A stretch of DNA of 64,000 nt from Halorubrum aethiopicum (GTDB lineage Archaea; Halobacteriota; Halobacteria; Halobacteriales; Haloferacaceae): positions 1,674,001 through 1,738,000 of the forward strand of contig NZ_LOAJ01000001.1 in assembly GCF_001542905.1 (NCBI RefSeq), written 5' to 3'. Below, piece by piece: positions 40,304 to 47,887 of this stretch. The translations under genes and the position numbers were made by a program. The notes beneath the pieces are model-generated. The model was not told where the DNA came from, made no database searches, and saw only the letters and a list, made by a program, of their open reading frames with translations. Numbering within the stretch: the first letter of the stretch is position 1; every line of letters starts with the position of its first letter.

Positions 40304-40528
40304 ATGTCAAATCGCGTCGTGCAGGGGCGGATGGTGACGCCGGAAACGCTCGCGGAACTGGTGGAGGGCGAGTCGGTCCTCGAGGCCGAGGACATCGCCG
40401 ACGCCGACCGCGAGTGTCCAGACTGCGGCGGCGATGTCATCACCGTCGGGTACATGCCGAGCGTCACCGAGTTCGTGACGGGGTACAAGTGCCAGGAGTG
40501 CGACTGGTCCGACGACGACCGGGAGTAG
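40304..40528 (+). CDS. DUF5795-type small zinc-ribbon protein
   Basis: A 74-residue protein with an acidic N-terminal half and a C-terminal zinc ribbon (CPDCGGDVI...YKCQECDW). It matches the conserved haloarchaeal DUF5795 family. A GGTTTTAGG TATA-like element at 40271-40279 is 25-33 bases upstream, so it has its own promoter despite following DUF5794. The function is unknown. Confidence 0.78.
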   Translation: MSNRVVQGRMVTPETLAELVEGESVLEAEDIADADRECPDCGGDVITVGYMPSVTEFVTGYKCQECDWSDDDRE

Positions 40529-40609
40529 TCCGGCGGCCGTCGCGTCCGCGGATCGCGCGGGATCGAAACCCCTTTATCCGCGTTTCGGCAACGTTCGATC
40601 GCAGACAGC

Positions 40610-40783
40610 GGGGCTGTGGCCAAGCCAGGCATGGCGACTGACTCCAGAGGCCACGCCCGGGACGACGCTCCAGACTGATATACCGAGCGGGCGACTGATC
40701 ATCGTCCGTGTTGACGACCCTCTGGAGTTCCGAGGCGTACCGGAGATATCAGTCGATCGGGGGTTCAAATCCCTCCGGCCCCA
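40610..40783 (+). tRNA. tRNA-Trp (CCA) with 100-base archaeal intron
   Basis: The exons fold into a cloverleaf. The acceptor GGGGCTG pairs with CGGCCCC, the anticodon stem is ACTGA/TCAGT with loop CT-CCA-GA, and the T arm is TCGGGGG...TTCAAAT...CCCTCCG. The gene is interrupted after position 37. A CCTTTATCC box 32-39 bases upstream is a plausible promoter. It is the last gene before the composition change. Confidence 0.95.
40648..40747 (+). ncRNA. tRNA-Trp intron, likely box C/D guide RNA
   Basis: A bulge-helix-bulge can be drawn: CTCC (40642-40645) pairs with GGAG (40742-40745), with three-base bulges AG^A and AT^A at the cut sites. The intron holds two CTGA elements (40675-40678 and 40695-40698). 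In Haloferax the corresponding intron is a box C/D RNA that guides 2'-O-methylation of its own exon; the same role is inferred here. Confidence 0.75.
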
Positions 40784-41196
40784 TTACATATATTAAACTT
40801 TCTTAGCTTTGCTTACAGATACCTGTTAGACGGAATACACGATTTCTGGGCAACTCTACGTGGTAAACAGGATACGGACCAAACAACCAAAGAAAACAAT
40901 GCTCGGTTAAGAACCACACCCGGCACACTCTGGTCCGATTTCGACGAAGAAAGCTCCGACAAGCCTGTAACAGACTCTCCCCCAATAACGGTTCACACGT
41001 CTCAGGGCTGCTACTCGCCAGATAGCACTTTCCTCACCCTTAGTGGCCAGACGCGAGTGCCTAGAGAACACTCTTCTTCTTCTTTCTGCAAAGAACCAGA
41101 TCGATTACTTACTACGATCTGCGTTCGAGAAGAAGCAGAAAAGAACCAGCCTGGTTCACATCGTGTTCCCGCCGGTCGAACGAGGGGGTGGAACGA
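40784..41196. other. Intergenic boundary region after tRNA-Trp
   Basis: About 410 bases with a sharp drop in GC immediately after the tRNA. No gene is supported. No second copy of the tRNA 3' end (GGGGTTCAAATCCCTCC) occurs in the rest of the window, so an attachment-site pair cannot be shown. Confidence 0.5.
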
Positions 41197-42513
41197 ATGA
41201 GTCGTCGGCCACAGTTGAGCCGACAGGTCCCGGCGGAGTCCGTGGCGAAATTCGATGACTGGTGCGAACGTGAGGGGCACGTGAACGGCGGTGACAAAGG
41301 CCGACACGCGGAACAGGCCATCATCGAGTATCTCCCACCGACGTATCGACCTGAGCGCTTCCGCGACGACCTGGACGCGCTTGAAGCGGACTTGCGTGCT
41401 GACCTGGATGAGGCGGGACTCCTGAGTGACCATTCTTCGTTGAAGGAGAACACTACTTCAAGGCCCGGTGTCGAAACAGACAAACTCACTTACCGCATCG
41501 CCGAAGACGTTCAGAACTCACTTGAACGATACGTCTACGATCAAGAGGGGAAAGTTCGGGAAGTGATTGGAGAATACGTGGCGACAGCGCTAGACGAATA
41601 CCGGGACGGGGGTCAAGTTGCACGCGTCCGCCGTTACTACGAGCAACTGCGGGAGAGCGTAGATATGGTGTCCGAAGATCGCGTCAGTACAGTTATTGAG
41701 CAGTTACACTCCGAGGCTGGTGAACGCAATCATTACAACATCGAGACGATCAGATGTGCTGTTGGTGACGCTTTAGCTGTACATTCCGATGACGTCCGAA
41801 ACGACTTCGCAGACCGGGTGATTGAGCGTCTGGGGCTCGTGTCTGTAGAAACAAGTGATGGAGTGTATGCTACACCGGAAGAGGCAGAGAAGATGGTTCA
41901 ACAGCATACGGTCGGCTCTGATTTCAACTGGTCTTTGACGGACAAGGAAGAGCGTGTGGAGTACCTCAAGCAAGCTGTAAAGGCTCGTTCCAAGAGCTCA
42001 GCGATGGGTGCCGGTGTTGATTATAATCAGGTCCGCGACGAGGTATTCGATCAACATCCCAGCAACGATTATTGCTATGAACTGATGGAATTGGCTGGCG
42101 AGAATGCTGGCTTTGAATATGGTGAACACAACGGGAAGTTGATGCTGCGCTACACTGGTAAGACCGACCCGTTAGAAGGAAAACCGGATGACGAGTGGGT
42201 CAGTGATGCTGCAAAACGTGTACAGGAGTTCTGTGATGAGACTGGGATGAACCCGAGAGAAGTGGATCAGCCAATCCTCAACAATCGGATTGCCCGAGCA
42301 AAGTTCACTGACGAATACGATGAGGTGATAGGGCCGAGCGACCGGGCAATGGAAGCAGTAACTGAGGATGATCGAAAGACTGTGCGAAATCGCGTTTCCG
42401 ATTGGTCTGACTCCAATGAGGTTCAATCAGAAGAGATCGTGAAAGAGGAGATGAACCGGATAATTACGGAAGCAGAGCCGGTTACAGACGGTGGCCTACG
42501 TAGAAAATCATAA
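41197..42513 (+). CDS. Unknown protein with two ribbon-helix-helix-like units
   Basis: A 438-residue protein that I do not recognise. Residues 5-45 (LSRQVPAESVAKFDDWCEREG...AEQAIIEYL) and 92-130 (KLTYRIAEDVQNSLERYVYDQEG...GEYVATALDEY) share a beta strand-two helix pattern like tandem ribbon-helix-helix domains. The rest is helical and acidic with no catalytic motif. Codon use and GC are clearly lower than in the genes before tRNA-Trp. It is the first gene of the island. A plasmid partition, replication or regulatory role is possible but not shown. Confidence 0.6.
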   Translation: MSRRPQLSRQVPAESVAKFDDWCEREGHVNGGDKGRHAEQAIIEYLPPTYRPERFRDDLDALEADLRADLDEAGLLSDHSSLKENTTSRPGVETDKLTYRIAEDVQNSLERYVYDQEGKVREVIGEYVATALDEYRDGGQVARVRRYYEQLRESVDMVSEDRVSTVIEQLHSEAGERNHYNIETIRCAVGDALAVHSDDVRNDFADRVIERLGLVSVETSDGVYATPEEAEKMVQQHTVGSDFNWSLTDKEERVEYLKQAVKARSKSSAMGAGVDYNQVRDEVFDQHPSNDYCYELMELAGENAGFEYGEHNGKLMLRYTGKTDPLEGKPDDEWVSDAAKRVQEFCDETGMNPREVDQPILNNRIARAKFTDEYDEVIGPSDRAMEAVTEDDRKTVRNRVSDWSDSNEVQSEEIVKEEMNRIITEAEPVTDGGLRRKS

Positions 42514-42591
42514 CGACTGAAGAAACTCACTGGAAGGTCCGTCGGGCATTGATATTGGAGTTGTGGTCCTCTTCGGTTCCGACACAAATCC

Positions 42592-43190
42592 CTAGTTTGT
42601 ATACCGGAGTCTCGCGGTGCCATCGTACCGCTCCGGTTTCACTGTTGACTGCGACAGCGCCGTACGAGTGGTAACGAATACAATCCCACCGTCAACGGCG
42701 ACCGTGTGAGGAACGACAGCGTCGTCCTCACCGAACGAGCCGAGTTCACGGCGCTGGTCACCGGTTTCTCTGTCGTGAACGACGAGCGTTCGGTCGTCGG
42801 AGACGACCACTCCATTCTGAGTCGCAACTGGCGCGGCGGACTCCGGTATGGCCGTGAGTTCGCTCTGCCAGCGATCCGAGCCATCCGCTACCGAGAAGGC
42901 GGCGAGTGACGGCGATCCATCCACGTCCCTGACGGCGAACACGCGCCCGTCGTATACTGCAGGCGCATGGACGAGTTGACGTACCGTATCAGTTTCCCAG
43001 CGCCTCTTCCCCGTCCGCTGCCCGAAACGCCTCGATACCCCCGTCGGAAGCAACCAGTACCATCCCAGTGGCCTCGTCCGCGACGAGCTGTTCGAACCCG
43101 TTTCTCGCCGACCAGATCCGCTCGCCGGTTTGGGAATCAAGCGCAACTATTTCTTCATCGTACGCCACGACACAACGATAGTCGACTGTC
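42592..43190 (-). pseudogene. PQQ-like beta-propeller protein, truncated and frameshifted
   Basis: Two adjacent frames carry pieces of one outer-membrane-BamB/PQQ-type propeller. Residues such as VVAYDEEIVALDSQTGERIW...GIEAFRAADGE lie in one frame (43190 to about 43003). RRWETDTVRQLVHAPAVYDGRVFAVRD, ALAAFSVADGSDRWQ and VVVHDRETGDQRREL lie in the other (about 43003 to 42592). A single indel near 43003 separates them, and the 5' end is replaced by TnpB-derived sequence. It is a decayed gene. Confidence 0.7.
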
Positions 43191-43570
43191 GCCCGCCCGC
43201 CGAGACGACTGTTGGTCCCGACGGACATACCGCACCCCAATATTCTTCACCGCGTTGTAGTCCGCGTTCGCTTCCGCCTCACATTGCACGCACCGGAAGT
43301 CGGTGCGAGTCGCGCGATTCTCGTCTGCTGTGAACCCACACTCGGCGCACCGCTTCGACGTGTACGCCGACCTGACTTGCTTCACCGCGATACCGGCAGT
43401 TTCGGCTTTGTATTCCACTTGTTCGTACAGCGTTCGGAACGCCCACGTATGCCCCCACGACGCTCCCGTGCGGTCGCGGATGTGGGATAGATCCTCGAAC
43501 GCGATCACATCGCACTCATACCGGAGTGCTTTGTCTACGTGTGTTATTGTAGCTGATTTCTTGATAGAAT
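43170..43570 (-). pseudogene. C-terminal remnant of an IS1341-type TnpB
   Basis: The translation ALRYECDVIAFEDL, DRTGASWGHTWAFRTLYEQV, SKRCAECGFTADENR and NADYNAVKNIGVRYV matches the last part of the intact TnpB at 49751-51007, including the second RuvC motif, zinc ribbon and final aspartate. The first 240 or so residues are missing. The remnant runs into the PQQ pseudogene, so an old insertion or deletion joined the two. Confidence 0.8.
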
Positions 43571-43785
43571 GCGAGTGAGTGGAGTGTTTGAGACGACCTG
43601 TAGAGGGGGCAAATTGGGGAAGAAGGGACTGCTGAGAAACTTCGGAATGCCGGGAGTTATCATATTTCTTTCACAGGTTGGGTTTGGCGTTATGACTACG
43701 ATTTAGATTGTACTTCATTTTATCTAAGATTCTATACTGATCTTATCTTACTGTTAGGATAACCAGTCACACACAATTCTTATTC

Positions 43786-44100
43786 GATTTACAATGAACC
43801 AGACTGTATCGTGATTTTTCACTCTCCATATCCTATTTATAATGAGGGCGGATTTTTGCCATCTTGTGTATTTCAGTGTTCGATATGCTATTTACAACGA
43901 GGCAATTTTCAGTTTCCATCTGTATGTTGTTAGGTCGTTTTGCTGACTATTACTGCGGGTTGAGCGGTGCGAATTGAGATATTTGAGCAGATCGTAGATA
44001 CGTCTACGAATCTTGGGTAATACATACTATTTTTCTGTGAAAATAGTGGGTGCTTGCTTGCACGTGGTTTCTATGAATTAATACTGAATTTATAACGAGC
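43786..44100 (+). repeat. Iteron-like 13-base repeats
   Basis: Four copies of a TATTTAYAAYGAG-like sequence, all on the plus strand: 43786-43798 (GATTTACAATGAA), 43834-43846 (TATTTATAATGAG), 43889-43901 (TATTTACAACGAG) and 44088-44100 (AATTTATAACGAG). Spacing is 48, 55 and 199 bases. They lie in non-coding AT-rich DNA. Confidence 0.45.
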
Positions 44101-44694
44101 CTATAGCATAGATCAAATTATGTCTCCACAACTGCCGAACATCTCCCGATCTCTCAGGATTTCACCCTGCTTCCATCCGGCGATTTTCTGATTCCCTTAT
44201 TGAATTTATTGTGAATTCACCAATTCTATCAGATTAATGTTAAAAGTGCCGAGAGAGAGCTTAGTGTTTCTAAGAACTTTAGAAACAACAAGGAGTTATT
44301 AAAATCTGTTATTGTCCTCTCGAACAGTTCTATTACCCCCGTGATTTTCCGTAGGTGTGTGTAGTAATAGATGGGTGTGAGATATTCAATCTAGGTGATA
44401 TATGATTTTGCCGCCGGTTGGCGTGAACTATTCAAGCGCCATATTGGTTCTCGGCTTTTGTATTTTGTATCACGATTTCGAAATATGTTCGACACCCCCC
44501 ATGAGTCGAAGTATTTCTCGGGACTATAGTGGTCTATCTCAGGTTCCCTGTGTAGTGTGTGCAGCGGTTGCTGGCTTCTGTGCAAGCACAGACGCGCGGT
44601 AGATGTGACCGCGCTGTTGGTTGCCTGTGGAATACAGTCCACGCTGCCCTCAGCAGTGTGGAGACAACGTGTGGTCACAGGGACCGCTGTCCCC

Positions 44695-44852
44695 CAGCCC
44701 CCGCGATGCTCGCGGTGCTGCGCGTCGCGGGGGGCTGAGCGAGGAGAGACAGTGTTCCTGTGGTGGGGTGCACGGTGAGTATGTAGCGCGGCGAGGTAGC
44801 CGGCGCTTAGGGAGATGTCTGGCGGCATCTCCCGTTGCCTTTGGAGCGCCGG
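44695..44852 (+). ncRNA. Candidate structured RNA (nested GC-rich hairpins)
   Basis: CAGCCCCCGCGA (44695-44706) pairs with TCGCGGGGGGCTG (44725-44737) with one bulged G. Further on, CCGGCGCT (44800-44807) pairs with AGCGCCGG (44845-44852) and encloses a second perfect stem, GGGAGATG (44810-44817) with CATCTCCC (44826-44833). Such nested perfect stems in GC-rich sequence, set in AT-rich non-coding DNA, suggest an RNA gene or a DNA structure. The strand is arbitrary. Confidence 0.4.
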
Positions 44853-45010
44853 GTCGTGAAGTGCGGTTAAGTTGCGTTGAAATAATGGCAGGTGCGGCTG
44901 GCGGATCACAGGGCACTATAGCGGTAGAGGTACGTGACGTACCTTGCGGGATTGAGATACCTTATTTCACTAACCCGGTACGTGTACATCAGGGAGTTTG
45001 TGTTCGTGGT

Positions 45011-45041
45011 GTTCCTCGTGAACCTGAGGAACCTAAGGTTC
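45011..45041. repeat. Overlapping inverted repeats
   Basis: GTTCCTC (45011-45017) pairs with GAGGAAC (45026-45032), and GAACCT (45029-45034) pairs with AGGTTC (45036-45041); the two stems share bases and so are mutually exclusive. A further near-palindrome, AGGTACGT-G-ACGTACCT, lies at about 44928-44944. Confidence 0.45.
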
Positions 45042-45260
45042 GTCCCGTCCCTGAATCGCGGGAACTGGCTGACGCACCGCATCACTCTGGACATAGCATA
45101 CCGATCGGCCAGTGATTTCCCACGGAACTGACACAGCGACACTTACAACGGCTCACCGCATTATTGCCGCATCGGTCTCCGAACAACACCGGACACGCCG
45201 TTCACTATCTGATTTGCCCATCCAGAATAGCTAAAGCAGAAATAAATCAGCGAACCATAG

Positions 45261-45270
45261 ATATATATCG
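45261..45270 (+). promoter_or_regulatory. TATA box of HTH/TumE-like operon
   Basis: GATATATATC lies about 37-46 bases before the ATG at 45307, in an otherwise featureless approach, and is the best promoter candidate for the two-gene unit. It is itself a palindrome, which would suit autoregulation. Confidence 0.45.
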
Positions 45271-45306
45271 CAAGAAGCAGTAGGTTACAGTACGGAGACC
45301 CCGCGT

Positions 45307-45882
45307 ATGGAGATCACAGACATTCCCGATGACGCATATGGTACTCAAGAGTCAGCACCTGATCTCGACGAGTTAGAATCGGCTGAGTCGCTGCTCAAAG
45401 GCGGACCGATCCGAAAACGACTCCTCGATGTTGTCGTCGCGCTTCGTACGCCGACGAAGGTCTCGACAATCGCCAAGCGTGCCGATTGCGACACCGAAAC
45501 AGCACGAGATTATCTAGAGTGGTTCGACGAGATGGGGATGGTTCACCGCCACGACGGCCGTCCAGTTCGCTACGAGCGCAACGATGCGTACTTCCAGTGG
45601 CGACGTATCGACCGGCTCCGCGAGGAATACTCCGAACAGGAGATCGTCGACGCACTCGGCGACGTGCTCGAACAGATCGAAGACTACAGGACACGGTTCG
45701 ATGCCGAACATCCGGACGAAGTCTCGCTCGTCGAAACCACACGGGATCAGGATCTGTCCACAGAAGCGGCCTGGGAAGCGCTCTCCGAGTGGGAGACACT
45801 CAAACAGCGAGCAGCACTCCTTGACGCAGCACGCCGAAACAATCCAGTCACCGGTAGCAAGCCCGGTCCAGTCGATGCCTGA
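45307..45882 (+). CDS. Winged-helix regulator (DUF7342-like), candidate antitoxin
   Basis: A 191-residue protein. The central part (residues 35-95: RKRLLDVVVALRTPTKVSTIAKRADCDTETARDYLEWFDEMGMV) is a winged helix with a clear recognition helix. It continues with RPVRYERNDAYFQWRRIDRLREEYS and a helical tail. This matches the haloarchaeal DUF7342-like HTH family. Its stop overlaps the next gene by eight bases. The pairing with a TumE-like gene suggests an antitoxin or autoregulator; that role is inferred. Confidence 0.65.
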   Translation: MEITDIPDDAYGTQESAPDLDELESAESLLKGGPIRKRLLDVVVALRTPTKVSTIAKRADCDTETARDYLEWFDEMGMVHRHDGRPVRYERNDAYFQWRRIDRLREEYSEQEIVDALGDVLEQIEDYRTRFDAEHPDEVSLVETTRDQDLSTEAAWEALSEWETLKQRAALLDAARRNNPVTGSKPGPVDA

Positions 45883-46312
45883 GGACACGTCGGACCCACC
45901 CAGTCGCGGTCCCATCGATACGGAAATCCTCAACCGGATTGCTGCACACCTCGCCCGTAGTGATCGATTCGGTGACATCCAGACACGACTGGAATACGCA
46001 CCAAACGCAGTCGTCGCTGACTACGATCTCGGATACTTTCCAGGCGGCGTCACCCGTGCATATCTACGGATCCGCTGGTTCGAGACCGACGACTTCAGCA
46101 TCCACTATTCGGAGCAATACCAGACCGGCAACGAGTGGGAGTGCCGATGGGACCGGCACCCGAATGACCATAACACCCGCAAGCACTTCCACCCACCTCC
46201 AGATGCGCCGACTCCCGGAGAGGATGCCAACTATCCTGACGACTGGCGGGACGTACTCGCAGCTGTTCTCACTCGGCTCGACAACCGGATCAAAGCCTTC
46301 TGGGATGAGTAA
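45875..46312 (+). CDS. TumE/DUF6516-like protein, candidate toxin
   Basis: A 145-residue protein with the pattern seen in TumE (DUF6516) proteins: a beta strand rich in aromatic residues (FSIHYSEQYQ) followed by RWDRHPNDHNTRKHFHPPPD, resembling the YDNHxxKxHxH segment, and a final helix (DVLAAVLTRLDNRIKAF). TumE is the toxin component of some toxin-antitoxin pairs with an HTH partner. Overlap with the HTH gene supports such a pair. The assignment rests on pattern recognition only. Confidence 0.5.
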   Translation: MPEDTSDPPSRGPIDTEILNRIAAHLARSDRFGDIQTRLEYAPNAVVADYDLGYFPGGVTRAYLRIRWFETDDFSIHYSEQYQTGNEWECRWDRHPNDHNTRKHFHPPPDAPTPGEDANYPDDWRDVLAAVLTRLDNRIKAFWDE

Positions 46313-46344
46313 CGACCCAGCGAAGCGGGGCTTTCAGGGGTGTT

Positions 46345-46557
46345 AGAACGGATCGAGTACGAGAGCTGGAAAGGGCCGATGGCAGATTCACAGTCGGGCA
46401 ACCAGACTCACAGCACGCCTATACCATACTGGCCCAGTACTACCAGGATCCTGATGGGGGATCACTAACTGAACCACGCATCAACGACGCAGTGATCATT
46501 ACGCTTGAGCAGTCCTCCCACCTGTGTCTGATCTCACCTCCGCGGCCAGTCATTTGA
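46345..46557 (+). pseudogene. C-terminal gene remnant without start
   Basis: The frame reads RADGRFTVGQPDSQHAYTIL, then AQYYQDPDGG and INDAVIITLEQSSHLCLISPP, ending at TGA 46555-46557. It has protein-like composition but no start codon in a sensible place and no recognised domain. It is probably the tail of a deleted gene. The rest of the gap 46313-46676 has no feature. Confidence 0.4.
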
Positions 46558-46676
46558 CACACCACAGCCACCTTAGAATGATGGCGCAATCAATCGGTTT
46601 GTCCCCCGATAGTCGTAATTCGGCGTAGCAACTTTGCAAGCGTATAAGTCAGTCACCCAACCACGCGAAGTTGATT

Positions 46677-47216
46677 ATGACAGATTCACCAAACACAGCG
46701 TCGACTGACCAGGCGAATACAGTTGAGCTCAGCGATCTTGCAGCGATTCAAGAAGGAGATCGAATCGCGGTTCGTGCGGTTCATAAGACGACAGCAACGG
46801 TACTCGTCGGCACAGTTGCAAGCAAACTGTTCGAGGAGCCGGACCCACAGGAGCCACACCCGCAGTCTGCTACAGCAGACGACTCCGAGTCGTCGCCCGG
46901 TGGAACGTATTTGTCACTGAACTACGCGACGATCTGGGAAATTGATGATGGTGATCCTGTTGACGTGACGTCCGATATTACTGATCGACCACCGTACCGC
47001 TTGCATGCGCAAGGCCAGCTGCGTGATCCACCGACTCCAGCACTCCAATACTGCTCCGATGATCGCTTCGAGTTACTGATCCCAGAACCGATGTCAAATG
47101 GGAGTTATATAAATGCATACTATCCAGCATCGGTCGGAACCGTCACCGACGTTGTTTTCGGCGAGACGATCTGGCCAGAAGAAGTACCCCAAACACCCCC
47201 GTCCTCCCCACGCTGA
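46677..47216 (+). CDS. Hypothetical acidic protein
   Basis: A 179-residue acidic protein that I do not recognise. Residues 20-55 (VELSDLAAIQEGDRIAVRAVHKTTATVLVGTVASKL) and 77-100 look like a small beta-barrel. The end (TVTDVVFGETIWPEEVPQTP) is Pro-rich. A CGTATAAG box at 46641-46648 lies 29-36 bases before the ATG at 46677, so it probably has its own leaderless promoter. Composition is island-like. Confidence 0.6.
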   Translation: MTDSPNTASTDQANTVELSDLAAIQEGDRIAVRAVHKTTATVLVGTVASKLFEEPDPQEPHPQSATADDSESSPGGTYLSLNYATIWEIDDGDPVDVTSDITDRPPYRLHAQGQLRDPPTPALQYCSDDRFELLIPEPMSNGSYINAYYPASVGTVTDVVFGETIWPEEVPQTPPSSPR

Positions 47217-47306
47217 AACGCGAGGATTCCCGAGCGTTGGGATATTACGGTTTGCAATCTACCACCCCTGTCTGCGGTTGGAATCCGGTATCAGGAAAAG
47301 TTAGAC

Positions 47307-47545
47307 TTATGACTCATTCTTCGATTCTGCTTCCCGCCACTGTTCTTTCTGCTTGGCAAACGCGGCGCGTTCGACAATCATAGGCTCCCCTTCCCCAGGA
47401 ACCAGTCGGAGTTCCCCGTCCTGAATAACGACATCGACAACATCGTTTTCGACTGGATCGATACCTAACCGGAGAAGATCGGGCCCCGTAAGGTGAATAC
47501 CACATCCGAGAGGAGTTCCATCACGAAACACCGATACTGTCTTCG
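47307..47545 (-). pseudogene. AbrB-like small protein, apparently lacking its start
   Basis: The frame KTVSVFRDGTPLGCGIHL...TGPDLLRLGIDPVENDVVDVVIQDGELRLVPG looks like a haloarchaeal AbrB/SpoVT-type DNA-binding unit with a short basic tail (AAFAKQKEQWREAESKNES). No ATG or GTG is present where the family begins. The frame continues upstream into sequence belonging to another remnant on the plus strand, so the gene was probably truncated at its 5' end. Confidence 0.5.
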
Positions 47546-47553
47546 AAGCCCGG

Positions 47554-47787
47554 AAAGACTGCCTCCCCGAGCACGGCGGCAAATCATTCCGACCAGTGAT
47601 AGACCTCGTCGACGACCGACGCACAAACAGTTGCTGGCACCACCGCATCCAGTCAGGCCGTGTCGACGATGTCCTCGATGCCGCCATCCTCGCACCAACA
47701 GCACACGACACCACCGGCACCTACCCCACGCTCCCAGCAGATGCCGATCCCACCTGTGATCCCTCGATTATCTATCCAGGCACTTGA
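47554..47787 (+). pseudogene. C-terminal remnant of unrecognised gene
   Basis: The frame DCLPEHGGKSFRPVIDLVDD, then RIQSGRVDDVLDAAILAP, ends in SIIYPGT and TGA 47785-47787. It has good coding character but no start in the region before 47596. A shortened protein could begin at the ATG at 47596. It abuts the AbrB-like remnant head to head, a sign of rearrangement. Confidence 0.45.
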
Positions 47788-47810
47788 CCAGTACCCTCTT
47801 TGCTTGAACG

Positions 47811-47842
47811 AACTTTGGAGTCTTCTTGTAGACTCCAAAGTT
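47811..47842. repeat. Perfect 13-6-13 inverted repeat beside recombinase gene (candidate recombination site)
   Basis: AACTTTGGAGTCT (47811-47823), spacer TCTTGT, and AGACTCCAAAGTT (47830-47842) are perfectly complementary. An 11-base direct copy of the right arm's core, ACTCCAAAGTT, lies at 47904-47914 inside the recombinase gene. Arms of about 11-13 bp around a 6-8-bp spacer are the classic core of a tyrosine recombinase site. A transcription terminator is the alternative, but no T-rich run follows. Confidence 0.55.
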
Positions 47843-47887
47843 AAGGCGGTCGAGACGTATAGCCATATATAAAGAGAGAGTGCTAGA

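Larger units (their letters stand above)
43571..45306. other. Gene-poor, AT-rich region with repeats and hairpins
   Basis: About 1.7 kb with no convincing gene. Short frames on both strands lack coding character. The first 1.1 kb is AT-rich; 44560-45100 is GC-richer with nested inverted repeats. Small perfect stems are present at 43993-44008 (CGTAGA/TCTACG), 44026-44047 (ACTATTTT/AAAATAGT) and 44266-44286 (GTTTCTAA/TTAGAAAC). The region could hold a replication origin, non-coding RNAs, or both. Confidence 0.5.

Noticed and set aside
40803-40985. 60-residue minus-strand frame after tRNA-Trp
   Set aside because: Basic, Trp/Phe-rich and not acidic, unlike haloarchaeal proteins; no promoter or neighbour support.
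44391-45142. Several frames of 65-170 residues on both strands in the hairpin region
   Set aside because: They overlap each other, are rich in Cys, Arg and Pro without halophilic acidity, and are explained by the GC-rich structured sequence.
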